DNA of 64,000 bases from Epiperipatus broadwayi (Eukaryota; Onychophora; Udeonychophora; Euonychophora; Peripatidae): positions 1-64,000 of the forward strand of contig JAQFVV010007215.1 in NCBI GenBank assembly GCA_028023455.1. Reading direction: 5' to 3'. This document shows positions 25,031 to 35,140 of the stretch, piece after piece. Every line of letters starts with the position of its first letter. Position 1 is the stretch's first letter. The translations under genes and the position numbers were made by a program. A model generated the notes under the pieces. It saw only the letters and a program-made list of their open reading frames with translations, did not search any database and had not been told where the DNA came from.

Positions 25031-25391
25031 AGATCTAAAAAACCAACTCAAGCAAAGCATTTATCTAAAAGATAATTGTTAGAAGAAGATCTGAAACTTT
25101 TAGACATCTACATGTCTTTAAAGTCAGCTCTCCAACTGAAAAAAATCATATGGGACTGAACTTAATTCAGATACTCCATATATTAGTAGGCTTAGCTCTT
25201 TAATTTAGCTAAAGCCACAACAGCAAAATAATAATAGTAATAGTAACAAGTCAGATGTCACATGACTTATATATAGCTTGCACTTACAAATATGTAAAGT
25301 TAAGAGCGTGCTAATAGCTCTAAACAAGCTTTTTTTTTTATTTATGATAAATGCTACTACAAGAGAAGGCATTCAAATCATTTTTATTTTA

Positions 25392-25454
25392 AATGGTCCC
25401 CATCCCCAGACTGGTTTCGACCTATGGGTCTCTTCAGTGAGGAGTTGGGACATT
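25392..25454 (-). ncRNA. Hammerhead, array unit 6, stem III change
   Basis: The plus strand has gactgg instead of gaccgg, so stem III becomes ACC/AGT and loses its self-complementarity; the cleavage triplet GTC and the core are intact. Confidence 0.82.
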
Positions 25455-25818
25455 AGATCTAAAAAACCAACTCAAGCAAAGCATTTATCTAAAAGATAAT
25501 TGTTAGAAGAAGATCTGAAACTTTTAGACATCTACATGTCTTTAAAGTCAGCTCTCCAACTGAAAAAATCATATGGGACTGAACTTAATTCAGATACTCC
25601 ATATATTAGTAGGCTTAGCTCTTTAATTTAGCTAAAGCCACAACAGCAAAATAATAATAGTAATAGTAACAAGTCAGATGTCACATGACTTATATATAGC
25701 TTGCACTTACAAATATGTAAAATTAAGAGCGTGCTAATAGCTCTAAACAAGCTTTTTTTTTTTTTTATTTATGATAAATGCTACTACAAGAGAAGGCATT
25801 CAAATCATTTTTATTTTA

Positions 25819-25881
25819 AATGGTCCCCATCCCCAGACCGGTTTCGACCTATGGGTCTCTTCAGTGAGGAGTTGGGACATT
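25819..25881 (-). ncRNA. Hammerhead ribozyme, array unit 7
   Basis: Canonical, as unit 1; cut predicted between 25836 and 25835. Confidence 0.88.
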
Positions 25882-26245
25882 AGATCTAAAAAACCAACTC
25901 AAGCAAAGCATTTATCTAAAAGATAATTGTTAGAAGAAGATCTGAAACTTTTAGACATCTACATGTCTTTAAAGTCAGCTCTCCAACTGAAAAAATCATA
26001 TGGGACTGAACTTAATTCAGATACTCCATATATTAGTAGGCTTAGCTCTTTAATTTAGCTAAAGCCACAACAGCAAAATAATAATAGTAATAGTAACAAG
26101 TCAGATGTCACATGACTTATATATAGCTTGCACTTACAAATATGTAAAGTTAAGAGCGTGCTAATAGCTCTAAACAAGCTTTTTTTTTTTTTTATTTATG
26201 ATAAATGCTACTACAAGAGAAGGCATTCAAATCATTTTTATTTTA

Positions 26246-26308
26246 AATGGTCCCCATCCCCAGACCGGTTTCGACCTATGGGTCTCTTCAGTGAGGAGTT
26301 GGGACATT
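26246..26308 (-). ncRNA. Hammerhead ribozyme, array unit 8
   Basis: Canonical, as unit 1; cut predicted between 26263 and 26262. Confidence 0.88.
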
Positions 26309-26624
26309 AGATCTAAAAAACCAACTCAAGCAAAGCATTTATCTAAAAGATAATTGTTAGAAGAAGATCTGAAACTTTTAGACGTCTACATGTCTTTAAA
26401 GTCAGCTCTCCAACTGAAAAAATCATATGGGACTGAACTTAATTCAGATACTCCATATATTAGTAGGCTTAGCTCTTTAATTTAGCTAAAGCCACAACAG
26501 CAAAATAATAATAGTAATAGTAACAAGTCAGATGTCACATGACTTATATATAGCTTGCACTTACAAATATGTAAAGTTAAGAGCGTGCTAATAGCTCTAA
26601 ACAAGCTTTTTTTTTTATTTATGA

Positions 26625-26969
26625 TAATTAAGTTCAGTCCCATATGATTTTTTCAGTTGGAGAGCTGACTTTAAAGACATGTAGATGTCTAAAAGTTTCA
26701 GATCTTCTTCTAACAATTATCTTTTAGATAAATGCTTTGCTTGAGTTGGTTTTTTAGATCTAATGTCCCAACTCCTCACTGAAGAGACCCATAGGTCGAA
26801 ACCGGTCTGGGGATGGGGACCATTTAAAATAAAAATGATTTGAATGCCTCTCTTGTAGTAGCATTTATCATAAATAAAAAAAAAAGCTTGTTTAGAGCTA
26901 TTAGCACCTTAACTTTACATATTTGTAAGTGAGCTATATATAAGTATGTGACATCTGACTTGTTACTAT

Positions 26970-26975
<6 letters not shown>
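26625..26975 (+). repeat. Inverted partial copy of the 424-bp unit
   Basis: The array breaks at gataa|ttaag with a 2-base overlap, and the complement of most of a unit follows, ending in (TA)n. It differs from the array units by small deletions (caccttaac, gtgagctat), so it is older or less homogenised. The junction makes a hairpin-forming sequence with the preceding units. Confidence 0.9.
26762..26824 (+). ncRNA. Hammerhead ribozyme in the inverted copy
   Basis: Plus strand: outer stem I GTCCC (26765-26769), CTGAAGA (26779-26785), stem II GACC/GGTC (26786-26797) with CATA loop, GAAA (26798-26801), stem III ACC/GGT (26801-26806), cut after C26807, stem I return ending GGGAC. Core intact, despite the older look of its flanks. 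Confidence 0.88.

Positions 26976-27012
<37 letters not shown>
26976..27012. repeat. (TA)n microsatellite at array border
   Basis: Follows directly on the inverted unit; the other border of the array is also (TA)n (about 23155-23177). Confidence 0.9.
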
Positions 27013-27015
<3 letters not shown>

Positions 27016-27289
27016 GAAATACATCTTTATATATTATAAATTAATATTTATTGATTTTATTTGCATTTTATTTAAAGCTTTATATAATTATGATAACCTT
27101 ACATTTATTGAAGTTATTTTCATGACTTAGCCTTCTCCTTTTATGCTATGCTAGTGTTAATCTTTGTATCAGTGTTGTAATTGATGCAGGGTATCATAAT
27201 ATATATATATAATAAAAACAGACAAAAGTAAAAAATAATAATAGGAAAATATATTGTTTCTTTAGTTCAGTTTTATCTTTATATAACAA

Positions 27290-27850
27290 TACAACCCAGT
27301 GCCAACCACAGTAATTAATGGAAACTAACATTAATTGATCTATGATATTATATTTTATGAGAAGAGTTGTCACTGTTTCAACAAATTGTGTAAGCATAAG
27401 AAATAGCAGTCATGTGATGTTGTAGTGGCTTCATGCAAATGCCAAAGGATATGGGTGACTATGGTTATTCATATATCAATGACAACAAAATGCATGGATG
27501 CTGAGAACTTCATTTGGATCTTTATAACATTGCAAGTAGATTACCTTGGATTGAAAAGCCTTATTGTGTTTTCAGATTGGACTCATGACTTTCTAGTTAC
27601 CTACAAGTTAAAATGTCATTGCTGAAGGGGTGCATTAGATTTGAAGATGTAGATACAACGGACTCAGGCTCAAGCCTTCTCACAGATGAAAGCTGTAAGC
27701 TAGAAAATACTGTAGGGATAATGAATGAGTGGAACTAGATAGGGATTTTGATGAAAAAACCTTCCAACATGCATTGAGCATTATGGCTTTTACATATTGA
27801 TATTATTCTATGGAAAGAGTTACTACTGCTTTAACAGATTGCATAAGCAT
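27290..27850. repeat. Diverged family A repeat fragments
   Basis: acccagtgccaaccacagtaat near 27293 and tagatagggattttgatg near 27735 match the two arms of the element at 5681. The flanking motif gcataagaaatagcagtcatgtgatg recurs near 12050 and 27843. About 430 bp of unrelated sequence separates the arms. Confidence 0.45.
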
Positions 27851-29058
27851 AAAAAATGGTGGACATAAGATGTTTCTTTATTCTGATAATTATTTTTTCA
27901 TTTAATTTCTTACAAAAATAGCATACTTTCTTCCTGATTATGAATAGTTTAGATTTTAAATAAAATAGGTATTTATTTCAAAAGACATTCTGATTTAGTA
28001 TTACATTTTAACAACAAAATACTGAAACATTCATGTAAGAAAATAAAGCTTTAAAATAACGAAACACTTACACATTAAGACAGCAATTTAAGCTCCACAT
28101 TTTCATTCAATAGGCCATATTGATACAAAATATTTTTAGCACTTAAATTAACTGCAGCACAGCAATACATTTTAGATATCATAATTTAGCTTTCTTTGAA
28201 TGATATAAATATATAATTTTTTTATGTTTGATTGATCGTTTTGACAATTTAATAAACAAAATATTTATTTTAAATAACAAACTTTTTTTTTCTTATCAAG
28301 TAAAAAATGTGTCATTATTGAAAATCGATTTTAGCAGATGGATTGATTCATTCAATAATTTATAATTAACGTTTTGCATATTGGAAATTATTTAAAAAAT
28401 AGTTGGCTATATTGTAATGATCATAGTATTTCTATACTGCACATTTGCTTAAATTCAAAAGGCACAGTTATATACATATTATTTATATATATATATATAT
28501 TTTAAAAAAGAACTAATAGCCTTATAAACATAAATTTTATAGACATTTTTTTTGTTATGGTTTCATAGTTAGTTACCTGTTGCCTTGGCATTAGTCATTT
28601 ATTCCTAATTTATATAAAATTCTGCATTAGTTATTCTTTAATATTGTAACCCTGATACCAATGCAAAGCATAGTTGAAAAAGTTCTCAGAATATTGGAGT
28701 TTCTATAAACATCAATGTTGTTGAAGGACAATATATTGTACCTTTCCATGACTTCATTGATTAGCATTATATAATTATATGACATTAAGTTTATTAATAA
28801 TAATACATTTTAAATATGGAACATATGCCTTTTACTGCATTAATTATCTAAATCTCTTTTGTTAATTAAATACATTTCTTCTATATATGCTCTATAATTT
28901 ATAATAAAAATTATAATTTTGTTTTATGTACTGCAATACGACTTTTATTTATTTAATTTTATAATTGTAAAAACCAATCTTTTATGAATTTTATCTGATT
29001 TATGTTTTGTGCAATACTCTTTTAAAACATTGGTGATCATTGATATATATATATATAT

Positions 29059-29267
29059 TGCTTATAACAGTTCTTTCATATACACTTCAATGCAAACAAA
29101 TTTTCTTAAAAACTTCTTTATTTTTCTTACAGTTTTGACTGTCAAGCAGTCTTCATCAGAGCTCTATGCTTCTCTGCTTTAAATAAAAAAAAACTGTAAG
29201 GAAAATGAAGATGTTCTTAAGAAAATTTGTTTGCATTGAAGTGTATAGGAAAGAACTGTTATAAGCA
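29059..29267. mobile_element. Penelope-type inverted termini flanking a hammerhead-like motif
   Basis: Left arm 29059-29136 and right arm 29190-29267 are inverted copies of about 78 bp, bordered on both sides by (TA)n. Inside, the minus strand reads CTGATGA-A-GACTG-cttga-CAGTC-AAAA: hammerhead order with G12 changed to A, so inactive. Inverted pseudo-LTRs carrying hammerhead motifs are a hallmark of Penelope-like elements, and the endonuclease remnant starts 37 bp downstream. Confidence 0.6.
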
Positions 29268-29303
29268 TATATATATATATATATATATGAATCACATGTA
29301 CCT

Positions 29304-30011
29304 ATGTGTCATAAGCTATCTGGATTGAAATCATTCTTATTTCGAAATGAAAAATTATGCAAATATTCTAGTGATAAAATTAAAAATGTACATTTATTTG
29401 TTAATGACTTGTTAAAAATTGGCTATTATAAAAATGCTATTGCTAATATTATTAAAGGATTTAAAAGAAATCAACACTATAATAAAATTAAAAATAAAAA
29501 TATCAAAATGAAATGGATTTCAATGCCATTTATATCAGATGAGCAGGTCAAGTTTATTAGGAAAATTTATAATGGTTTGTGTCATATTGCTTTTTTCTCT
29601 ACAAATAACATAAATAGATTGTTTAATAATTCTAAAATTCAAAATTCAAAGTTTAATCAAAATTCTATTATATATAGATTGATATGTGGATGCGGCATAC
29701 AATACATTGGTGAATCTAAGTGTACATTTGAGAAGAGAATAAAAGAACATATGCTTTTATATAATAGAATTCAAAAAGAGAATCAATATGGAACAGATGT
29801 AAATAAACCTTCACCATCTGTTATATTTGGTCATAATAAATCTTGTCAATATGGATTTAAATTTGATTATAAAAATATGAAAATTATTCAAATTGAACGT
29901 TGTCATAATAAACGTAAAATAAAAGAGGCTATGTTGATTTCAAGAAATCGTCAAATGTTAATGAATCGCCAGTCATCAAATGTTAAGATAACAGAATTGT
30001 GGGAAATCTGA
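29304..30011 (+). CDS. Penelope-like element, GIY-YIG endonuclease remnant (235 codons open)
   Basis: The open frame contains IYRLICGCGIQYIGESKC (residues 123-140), then R145 and E148-H149, the GIY-YIG nuclease core seen at the C-terminus of Penelope-like element proteins, which nicks the target for reverse transcription. Upstream residues 31-55 (LFVNDLLKIGYYKNAI...) match the thumb/linker that follows the RT in these proteins. The RT itself is missing: the element is 5' truncated at the (TA)n near 29268-29288, and the start Met is only the first ATG of the open frame. Absence of stops over 700 bp suggests a fairly recent insertion. It is antisense to the host M13 gene, in its intron 1. It resembles the last third of a complete element. 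Confidence 0.85.
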   Translation: MCHKLSGLKSFLFRNEKLCKYSSDKIKNVHLFVNDLLKIGYYKNAIANIIKGFKRNQHYNKIKNKNIKMKWISMPFISDEQVKFIRKIYNGLCHIAFFSTNNINRLFNNSKIQNSKFNQNSIIYRLICGCGIQYIGESKCTFEKRIKEHMLLYNRIQKENQYGTDVNKPSPSVIFGHNKSCQYGFKFDYKNMKIIQIERCHNKRKIKEAMLISRNRQMLMNRQSSNVKITELWEI

Positions 30012-30065
30012 ATTGAACTATGGGTATTGTTAAGGGTTGTCTTGTTTTGATTATTCAATGTTATA

Positions 30066-30110
30066 TAGTTGATAAAGACTACAAAGTGTATAGTCGAAAG
30101 TACTTCTAAA
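30066..30110 (+). ncRNA. Degenerate hammerhead at the Penelope 3' end
   Basis: TTGATAA (30069-30075; two changes from CTGATGA), A, stem II GACTA...TAGTC, GAAA (30096-30099), then stem III AGTACT-like and TTC. It lies 55 bp downstream of the endonuclease stop, where Penelope pseudo-LTR hammerheads are expected. Probably inactive. Confidence 0.5.
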
Positions 30111-30212
30111 AGAATATAATTTATATAAATTGTACTGTATTTTGATATATATATATTGATTTGTATATTACATATATTGTGAAACGAATACAGATATCAA
30201 ACTTTATTTATT

Positions 30213-30246
<34 letters not shown>

Positions 30247-31842
30247 GCAAAGAATGTGAAAGAGAATATACTTCTGATCATTAATTTCTGACATTTTTTA
30301 TTTAAAGTAATGACTATTCAAAATTATATACTTGTTTATTTTATTTTTTAAAACAGTGCTAAGCTTAATTATTACTACATCAGTATATTACTTGCTATAT
30401 GTATTTAAAATTAGTTTGAATATAAATAAATCAATTTTTAAGTTGTTGAAGATGTACATTTTGCTGTCTATAACTAAAAAAAAGTCATTAGGCTTTCCTA
30501 CTCATAATTTTATTATACTGGATACTATTTCCCAGATAGCTATCTCTATACTTTATATTAATACTGTAAATAAATTTTAGTTTTAATAATAAATTTTAAG
30601 ATATAAATTTAAAATAAATATTGTTATTTATGTATGCACAAATTCCCTCTTTCCTATTTATTGAGTCAACATTCATAAATACAATAATCCAAAATTTGGA
30701 AGAAAAAAAACTAAACAAAATATTAAAAATTAGAAATATTTAGATATAAAAACAATAATTGTGTTCATGTATTTATCTTGCTTAGAATATATATAAAAAT
30801 AATATTTTATTTTCAGCCATTGCTTCTTTTTCCACACTCAAACTGCACTCCACAATGCCATTTTTCATCTCTCTATTTATTATTCTACTAACATTTTTCT
30901 AACTGCATTAGTTTACTTTTTTAATTATCAGTTATGATTTATTAAGGTGTACATTTAAAATCTAAATTGTATTTATATGTTTTATTGAGATTATGTTAGT
31001 AACCAAAGAGAAATATAAAATCAAATCCAAAGAATATAAGATTGTCAACTGTAAATAGTTAAAAGCTATAGAAACTTACAAAAGTTATAAATATAAATGA
31101 AAATATTTTTTTAAAAAATTTTACACAATAACTATACTTATTGAAAGGTAAAAAGTCTAAGACCCACAACACTCCATTTTTGAGGCATTTTTTTTTTTGT
31201 CATCTGTCATATACCATCAAATAATGAACCCTAAATTAATTATAGGACTGATGATCTTTTCATAATTTCATAATTAATTCTTCATTTCTGTACTTTACAT
31301 TTCATAATTTAATTTTCATTAACTATTGTGTAAGCACTAGAAAAAAAACTTATGTTCATGTATATTTTTAGAGAATATTTTGACATTATGTATTATAGAA
31401 CTTTATAAAACATATCCTCTAAACCATAACAATATTATGACTTGGCATAAAAAAACATTTTAAAAATTATAAATATTCATGTTGGATTTAATCTAGCCAA
31501 TAACCAATTTTGATGCAGACTTTCACACAATTAAAAAACTAACAACAAAAGATGCAATAAATAGAATGATACTGCTTTTCATGACAAAGTATATAGGATA
31601 AAAGACTTTATAATAATATAATCTTTATCAATAGTATTGTGAATATTTGATTTGCATATTAAGAAGTGATTACTAATTATATTACTATGAACAAAAAACT
31701 TCTACCCAATGGAAACAAATCATGGATATTTGCTTTAAAGTATAATGAATTTTTGCATTAATATAAATGTTTCTGACATAAAAAAACCAGTAACATTAAT
31801 TTATAAACATCACATGATCACCATTTCTTATATTTGCTCTTA

Positions 31843-31983
31843 AGATCCAAGGCTCCTCACTGATGAGTGCACACACCAGAAAGTAGCTTGGAGATATTGG
31901 ATGAGTAGGCACTAAATGGAGATTTTATGCACAAGCCTTCTGGCATCCATTGATTACTCTGACTTGCACTGAGCGGCAATACG
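31843..31983 (-). repeat. Family A repeat, one-sided copy
   Basis: Carries the right arm (tgattactctgacttgcact, gcggcaatacg|ta) preceded by gagatattggatgagtagg, and on its left the inverted catcacatgatcaccat flank seen with other copies. The left arm is missing. Confidence 0.55.
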
Positions 31984-33019
31984 TATATAAAGAGTTTTGC
32001 CTGTCTTAATTTATAAAGCTTCAAATGTACTTGTAATGCTAATCACTTTCTTCAAATTAAGGATTATAAAAAGGCATTGATTATTATATTTTTTTATATT
32101 TTGATAAGAATGCCCTGCATTGAAAATTAATTTTTGACTTTGAATGACTAAGATTATTGTTGTTCTGTATGGGAGCCATTTATCTTGATGCAAACGTTTA
32201 TTTTAATGCATTAATAGTGATTTACAGATGTAAAAAGAAATGTGATACTGTCTAATAAATATAAGATGGAAATTTAGTGTAGTTATTGCCAACATAACTA
32301 ATGAGTTTCTAGATTGTATGGATAGAGATTATTATTTTTTGAAATTACTTTATAAATAAACAAAAAGGTAGTTGTTTTACTTCATTATCTGAATGTGATG
32401 ATGTTGAAAGTCACATCACGATAAATAATGTTTAACTCATTAATATTTATTATTATTTGGTGAATTTTATATATGAAGTCAGATTAAAGTACTAAACAAG
32501 GATACAGATAAACAATCACTTCATCAATCATCCACATATGATATCTTTTTAATAAAGTTCAAGATTGTATTATATTATATTTGTATTTTTATTTATGGCA
32601 AGTTTTCTGATCAATTTATATATTAATCTGCAGTTATTAACTCTCTACTTAAAAATACACAAATATCTAACTGCTAACTAGAAAATGAATTGATATCTGG
32701 ATGAGTTATGAAAATGTCTATATAAATGTTTATCTAAATTTGTTTTGGAATTTTCAGCTTCATAAAAATATTACCACGTTTTAGATAAGTTCAAAATGAA
32801 ACCACCATGGAATTTTTATATTACATAAAACTAAGAAATAAATTGATATATTTAAGCAAATACAGTGAATTATTACTGATTTTAGATTTCAATTGCTTTC
32901 AGCTCCTTAGCACATTTTATGTTAGTTTACTAAAATCATTTAAATTATTATTTAAAATACCTACTACCAGATTATAACTGACTATTATTCACTTACTAAT
33001 ATCTCATTATGTTAAAATT

Positions 33020-33158
33020 ACATCACGTATCTTAATTTTTTTTTCTCAAGTGTCATAGCATCAGCCGGGAAGCGAACCCGCTAATCGGGGACAACTGTTT
33101 GTAAAACAACTGTCGCCGATCTCTGGACCACCAGTGATTGACATCATGTATCTTAATT
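33020..33158 (-). mobile_element. tRNA-derived SINE or tRNA retropseudogene with target duplications
   Basis: An 18-bp direct repeat acatcaYgtatcttaatt (33020-33037 and 33141-33158, one mismatch) brackets about 103 bp. On the minus strand this reads a tRNA-like body: A-box-like TGGTCCAGAGATCGG, an anticodon-like loop TTTACAA (would read Val UAC), B-box GGTTCGCTTCC, then tgatgctatgacacttgag and an A tail. An A tail plus a target duplication indicates LINE-mediated retroposition. A diverged relative is at 50125-50235. Acceptor pairing is poor, so it is not a functional tRNA gene. It lies inside M13 intron 1. Confidence 0.75.
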
Positions 33159-33337
33159 GACTATTTATAAATTTAAAATATACAATAGTTAAAATAGACT
33201 GTTATATTTAATTATCATCAACTTACATTACTTTTATATATAATTTATTTTTAGTTAGAATTTTAAATTATCTTAGAAATAAATAGATACGAGATTCATT
33301 TTTGTATATATTAGAATTAATATAAAATTTGTTTTAC

Positions 33338-34045
33338 CTTTAATAAAGAATTAGATTTGTTTTTTGGGTCAGTAATATAAGTGACATCAAAGATAACAGG
33401 ACTCCAGTATTTAATTTGTACTTGCTTGAAAAGTTTATCAAGGTCAAACTTAGATTGATTCCATGTGTTTAATACATGCCAACCTCCGACATCGTCTAAA
33501 ATCTCCAGCAGGGGTTGACCTCCATTCTTGACAGTTTGATAACCATATAAACACGAACGATAAAATAATTTCATTTTCCATTCAGCAGATTCCGGATATT
33601 TTCGGGAGAGGGGGGGATCCTCCAAAAGCATATCGTGAAATCTTGGTTTATTTTCATCACCTATTAGAGTGAAAAAATTTACTTCAGTTTTGCGAGCGGG
33701 ATATAATACGGAAAAGTTACCGCATACGTACTTATAAAAGTCATCGCATGGATTAATATCTTTGTTCATATTATTCATAATAAAAGAAGAGATTTTAAGG
33801 CATGGCCCAGTAGTACACAGCTGGTGGTTTTGATTATTTATGTTCTCCTTTATAGAATCAAATTTTTGCATAGTTGCACAGCGTATAATTAAAATTAATA
33901 AAATTAACAGAGCGATGACCAAAGCACCCAAAGCAATGCATTCTCTTTTACTTAGCGGTATAAATTTTTGCTTCGATTTTTTTTGAATTCCATAAATTAA
34001 AGTCCGTTCACTTCCCGATGTATCGATCGAAGAACTTGTTGACAT
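33338..34045 (-). CDS. M13 metallopeptidase (neprilysin/ECE-like), exon 1 with start codon
   Basis: 708 bp, 236 codons, phase-0 donor AAG|GTAAAA at 33338/33337. The ATG at 34045 is preceded by A/T-rich leader with stops. The protein has a short cytosolic N-terminus rich in Ser, Lys and Arg, one membrane helix (about residues 36-55, LGALVIALLILLILII), then an extracellular stalk and the start of the M13 domain. Cysteines at 77, 82, 100 and 108 and the motif NPCDDFYKYVCGNF (98-111) are signature features of neprilysin/ECE type II ectoenzymes, which cleave small peptides outside the cell. The N-glycosylation motifs NFS (110-112) and NQS (195-197) are visible. The exon ends just before the conserved PSRDYYL region, which is continued by the exon at 8669-8622. 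The zinc site HExxH, and so any statement about catalytic competence, lies beyond the window. Confidence 0.94.
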
Positions 34046-34969
34046 TATTTTTTGTTTATATTATTATTTCTTCAAGTTAGTATTTATTGTGTTAAATTGT
34101 TAAACCGATAACATTTTAAAATATTATTTTGTATGATGTAATATTATCTAATTTTTTTTAAAAAAAAAAACCTAAGATAATTTAGATAACAAAATAGTAT
34201 CATATTTTTGTTTAATTAAAGTAATTCTCTTTAATTAAAATATAAAGTTATATATATATGAATAACATATTTATAAAAAAATATTTAATGACAATATGCA
34301 CACATACGTATAGATGCTTTCATTGTTTTTATTTCAAAATCGTATACAGGTTTGTGAGTGTCGGGAAACATATATCCATTCAAAGTAATAAAATCCGCCT
34401 TTCCAAATAAACTATTTAAAAACAAATGTATCTATAACAGCCCTATCCCATTGTCTCCTCCTAGTAAACAAAGGCTCCGAAATTTTGTCAATTATCAGTT
34501 AACAATTTGACTCATTTAATTTTTTTTTTTCAAGATATATCTGTATAAAATAGTAAAACCTGCATTTATAAATAAACCATTTTAGAAAAAAAATGTATCT
34601 ATATCAACCCTGTTCCAATTTATCCTAGTAGATAAACCAAAAGATATTATTTCAAAATTTTATTAGTTTATTCTGCATCCCGAATTTCATTTTCTGTCAT
34701 ATATTTAATGTTTATCTAGTTTATCGATGAACTTGTGTCCTAAGAATCAATTTGAATTCGCAATTTAAAAAGAGTTGCTAATTGTATCCATACCAGATTT
34801 GAAATCCAGAAAATAAGCATGAATAATAAATATGATATTAACTTTCACAAGAATCTTCTTAATTATATAATGTTTTAATTAAAATTGTTTGATAAAAAAA
34901 GAACTTGTTATTTATCAAGTCTAAATAAATACAAGTATATTTTATATAACAGGAGACTATATGTAATAT
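34046..34969. other. 5' region of the M13 gene; no further exon recognised
   Basis: Very AT-rich with poly-T/A runs and a small (TA)n. The promoter or a non-coding first exon of the minus-strand gene would lie here, but I see no convincing TATA/initiator pair or splice-defined leader. Two similar segments near 34370-34500 and 34540-34690 (caaccctgttcc, tagtaaacaaagg / tagataaaccaaaag) are a diverged direct repeat. Confidence 0.5.
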
Positions 34970-35140
34970 AAGGGATTTGAACACCTTCCCATCTCCCTTC
35001 ACTCATCCACTCTATCTTATATAACAAATACACATGACTGCATTCGTGTGAAAAATATAAATGATCACCAATATACGTATTTTATGCTGAACCAGCACTC
35101 ATCAGTTAGTCTAGATTATCATCTCCCATACATATGTGTA
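34970..35140 (-). mobile_element. Family B hammerhead SINE-like element
   Basis: On the minus strand: hammerhead (35120-35063), a spacer with gaatgcagtcatgtgt, an A-box-like agatagagtggatgag (near 35003-35018), B-box-like GTGTTCAAATCCC (near 34974-34986), then the outer end. The same order is seen at 19.3-19.5 kb, and the flank recurs at 15.8 and 16.3 kb. It lies upstream of M13 exon 1. Confidence 0.5.
35063..35120 (-). ncRNA. Hammerhead ribozyme, family B, near-canonical
   Basis: Minus strand: GATAATCTAGACTAA, core CTGATGA, stem II GTGCTG-GTT-CAGCAT, AAAA for GAAA, stem III ATAC/GTAT, then A17 and the cut before TTGGTGATC. This copy best shows stem III (self-complementary ATACGTAT) and stem I. 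The G12-to-A change predicts loss of activity in this copy. Confidence 0.65.

Larger units (their letters stand above)
23176..26626 (-). repeat. Head-to-tail tandem array of a 422-427-bp hammerhead-bearing unit (retrozyme-like)
   Basis: Unit starts (the base before ttaagagcg) are at 23181, 23605, 24027, 24450, 24874, 25299, 25722, 26149 and 26576: eight full units and a ninth stub cut at about 26626. Length differences come mostly from a poly-T run near the start of each unit. The units are almost identical by eye. On the minus strand each carries one hammerhead (separate entries); predicted cut sites at 23292/23291, 23714, 24137, 24561, 24985, 25409, 25836 and 26263 would release monomers of 422, 423, 424, 424, 424, 427 and 427 nt. 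No protein is encoded; short open frames across it are accidental. The left edge abuts (CA)n(TA)n. Metazoan retrozymes and Penelope pseudo-LTRs are the known tandem units with this ribozyme type; there is no RT in the array. Confidence 0.93.

Noticed and set aside
23100-26310. Repeated short open frames of 60-79 codons, one per array unit
   Set aside because: They run through the ribozyme and poly-T tracts, change frame with the poly-T length and have no protein features; they are by-products of the repeat.
23176-26626. Regularly spaced repeats resembling a CRISPR array
   Set aside because: The unit is ~424 bp, contiguous and homogeneous, with no short repeat/spacer alternation, in a eukaryotic intron.
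31860-31890. CTGATGAGTGC ... GAAAG resembling a hammerhead core
   Set aside because: No complementary stem II between CTGATGA and GAAA and no stem I; chance similarity within a family A repeat flank.
33050-33140. A functional tRNA-Val gene
   Set aside because: Target duplications, an A tail, poor acceptor and T-stem pairing and a diverged second copy indicate a retroposed SINE.
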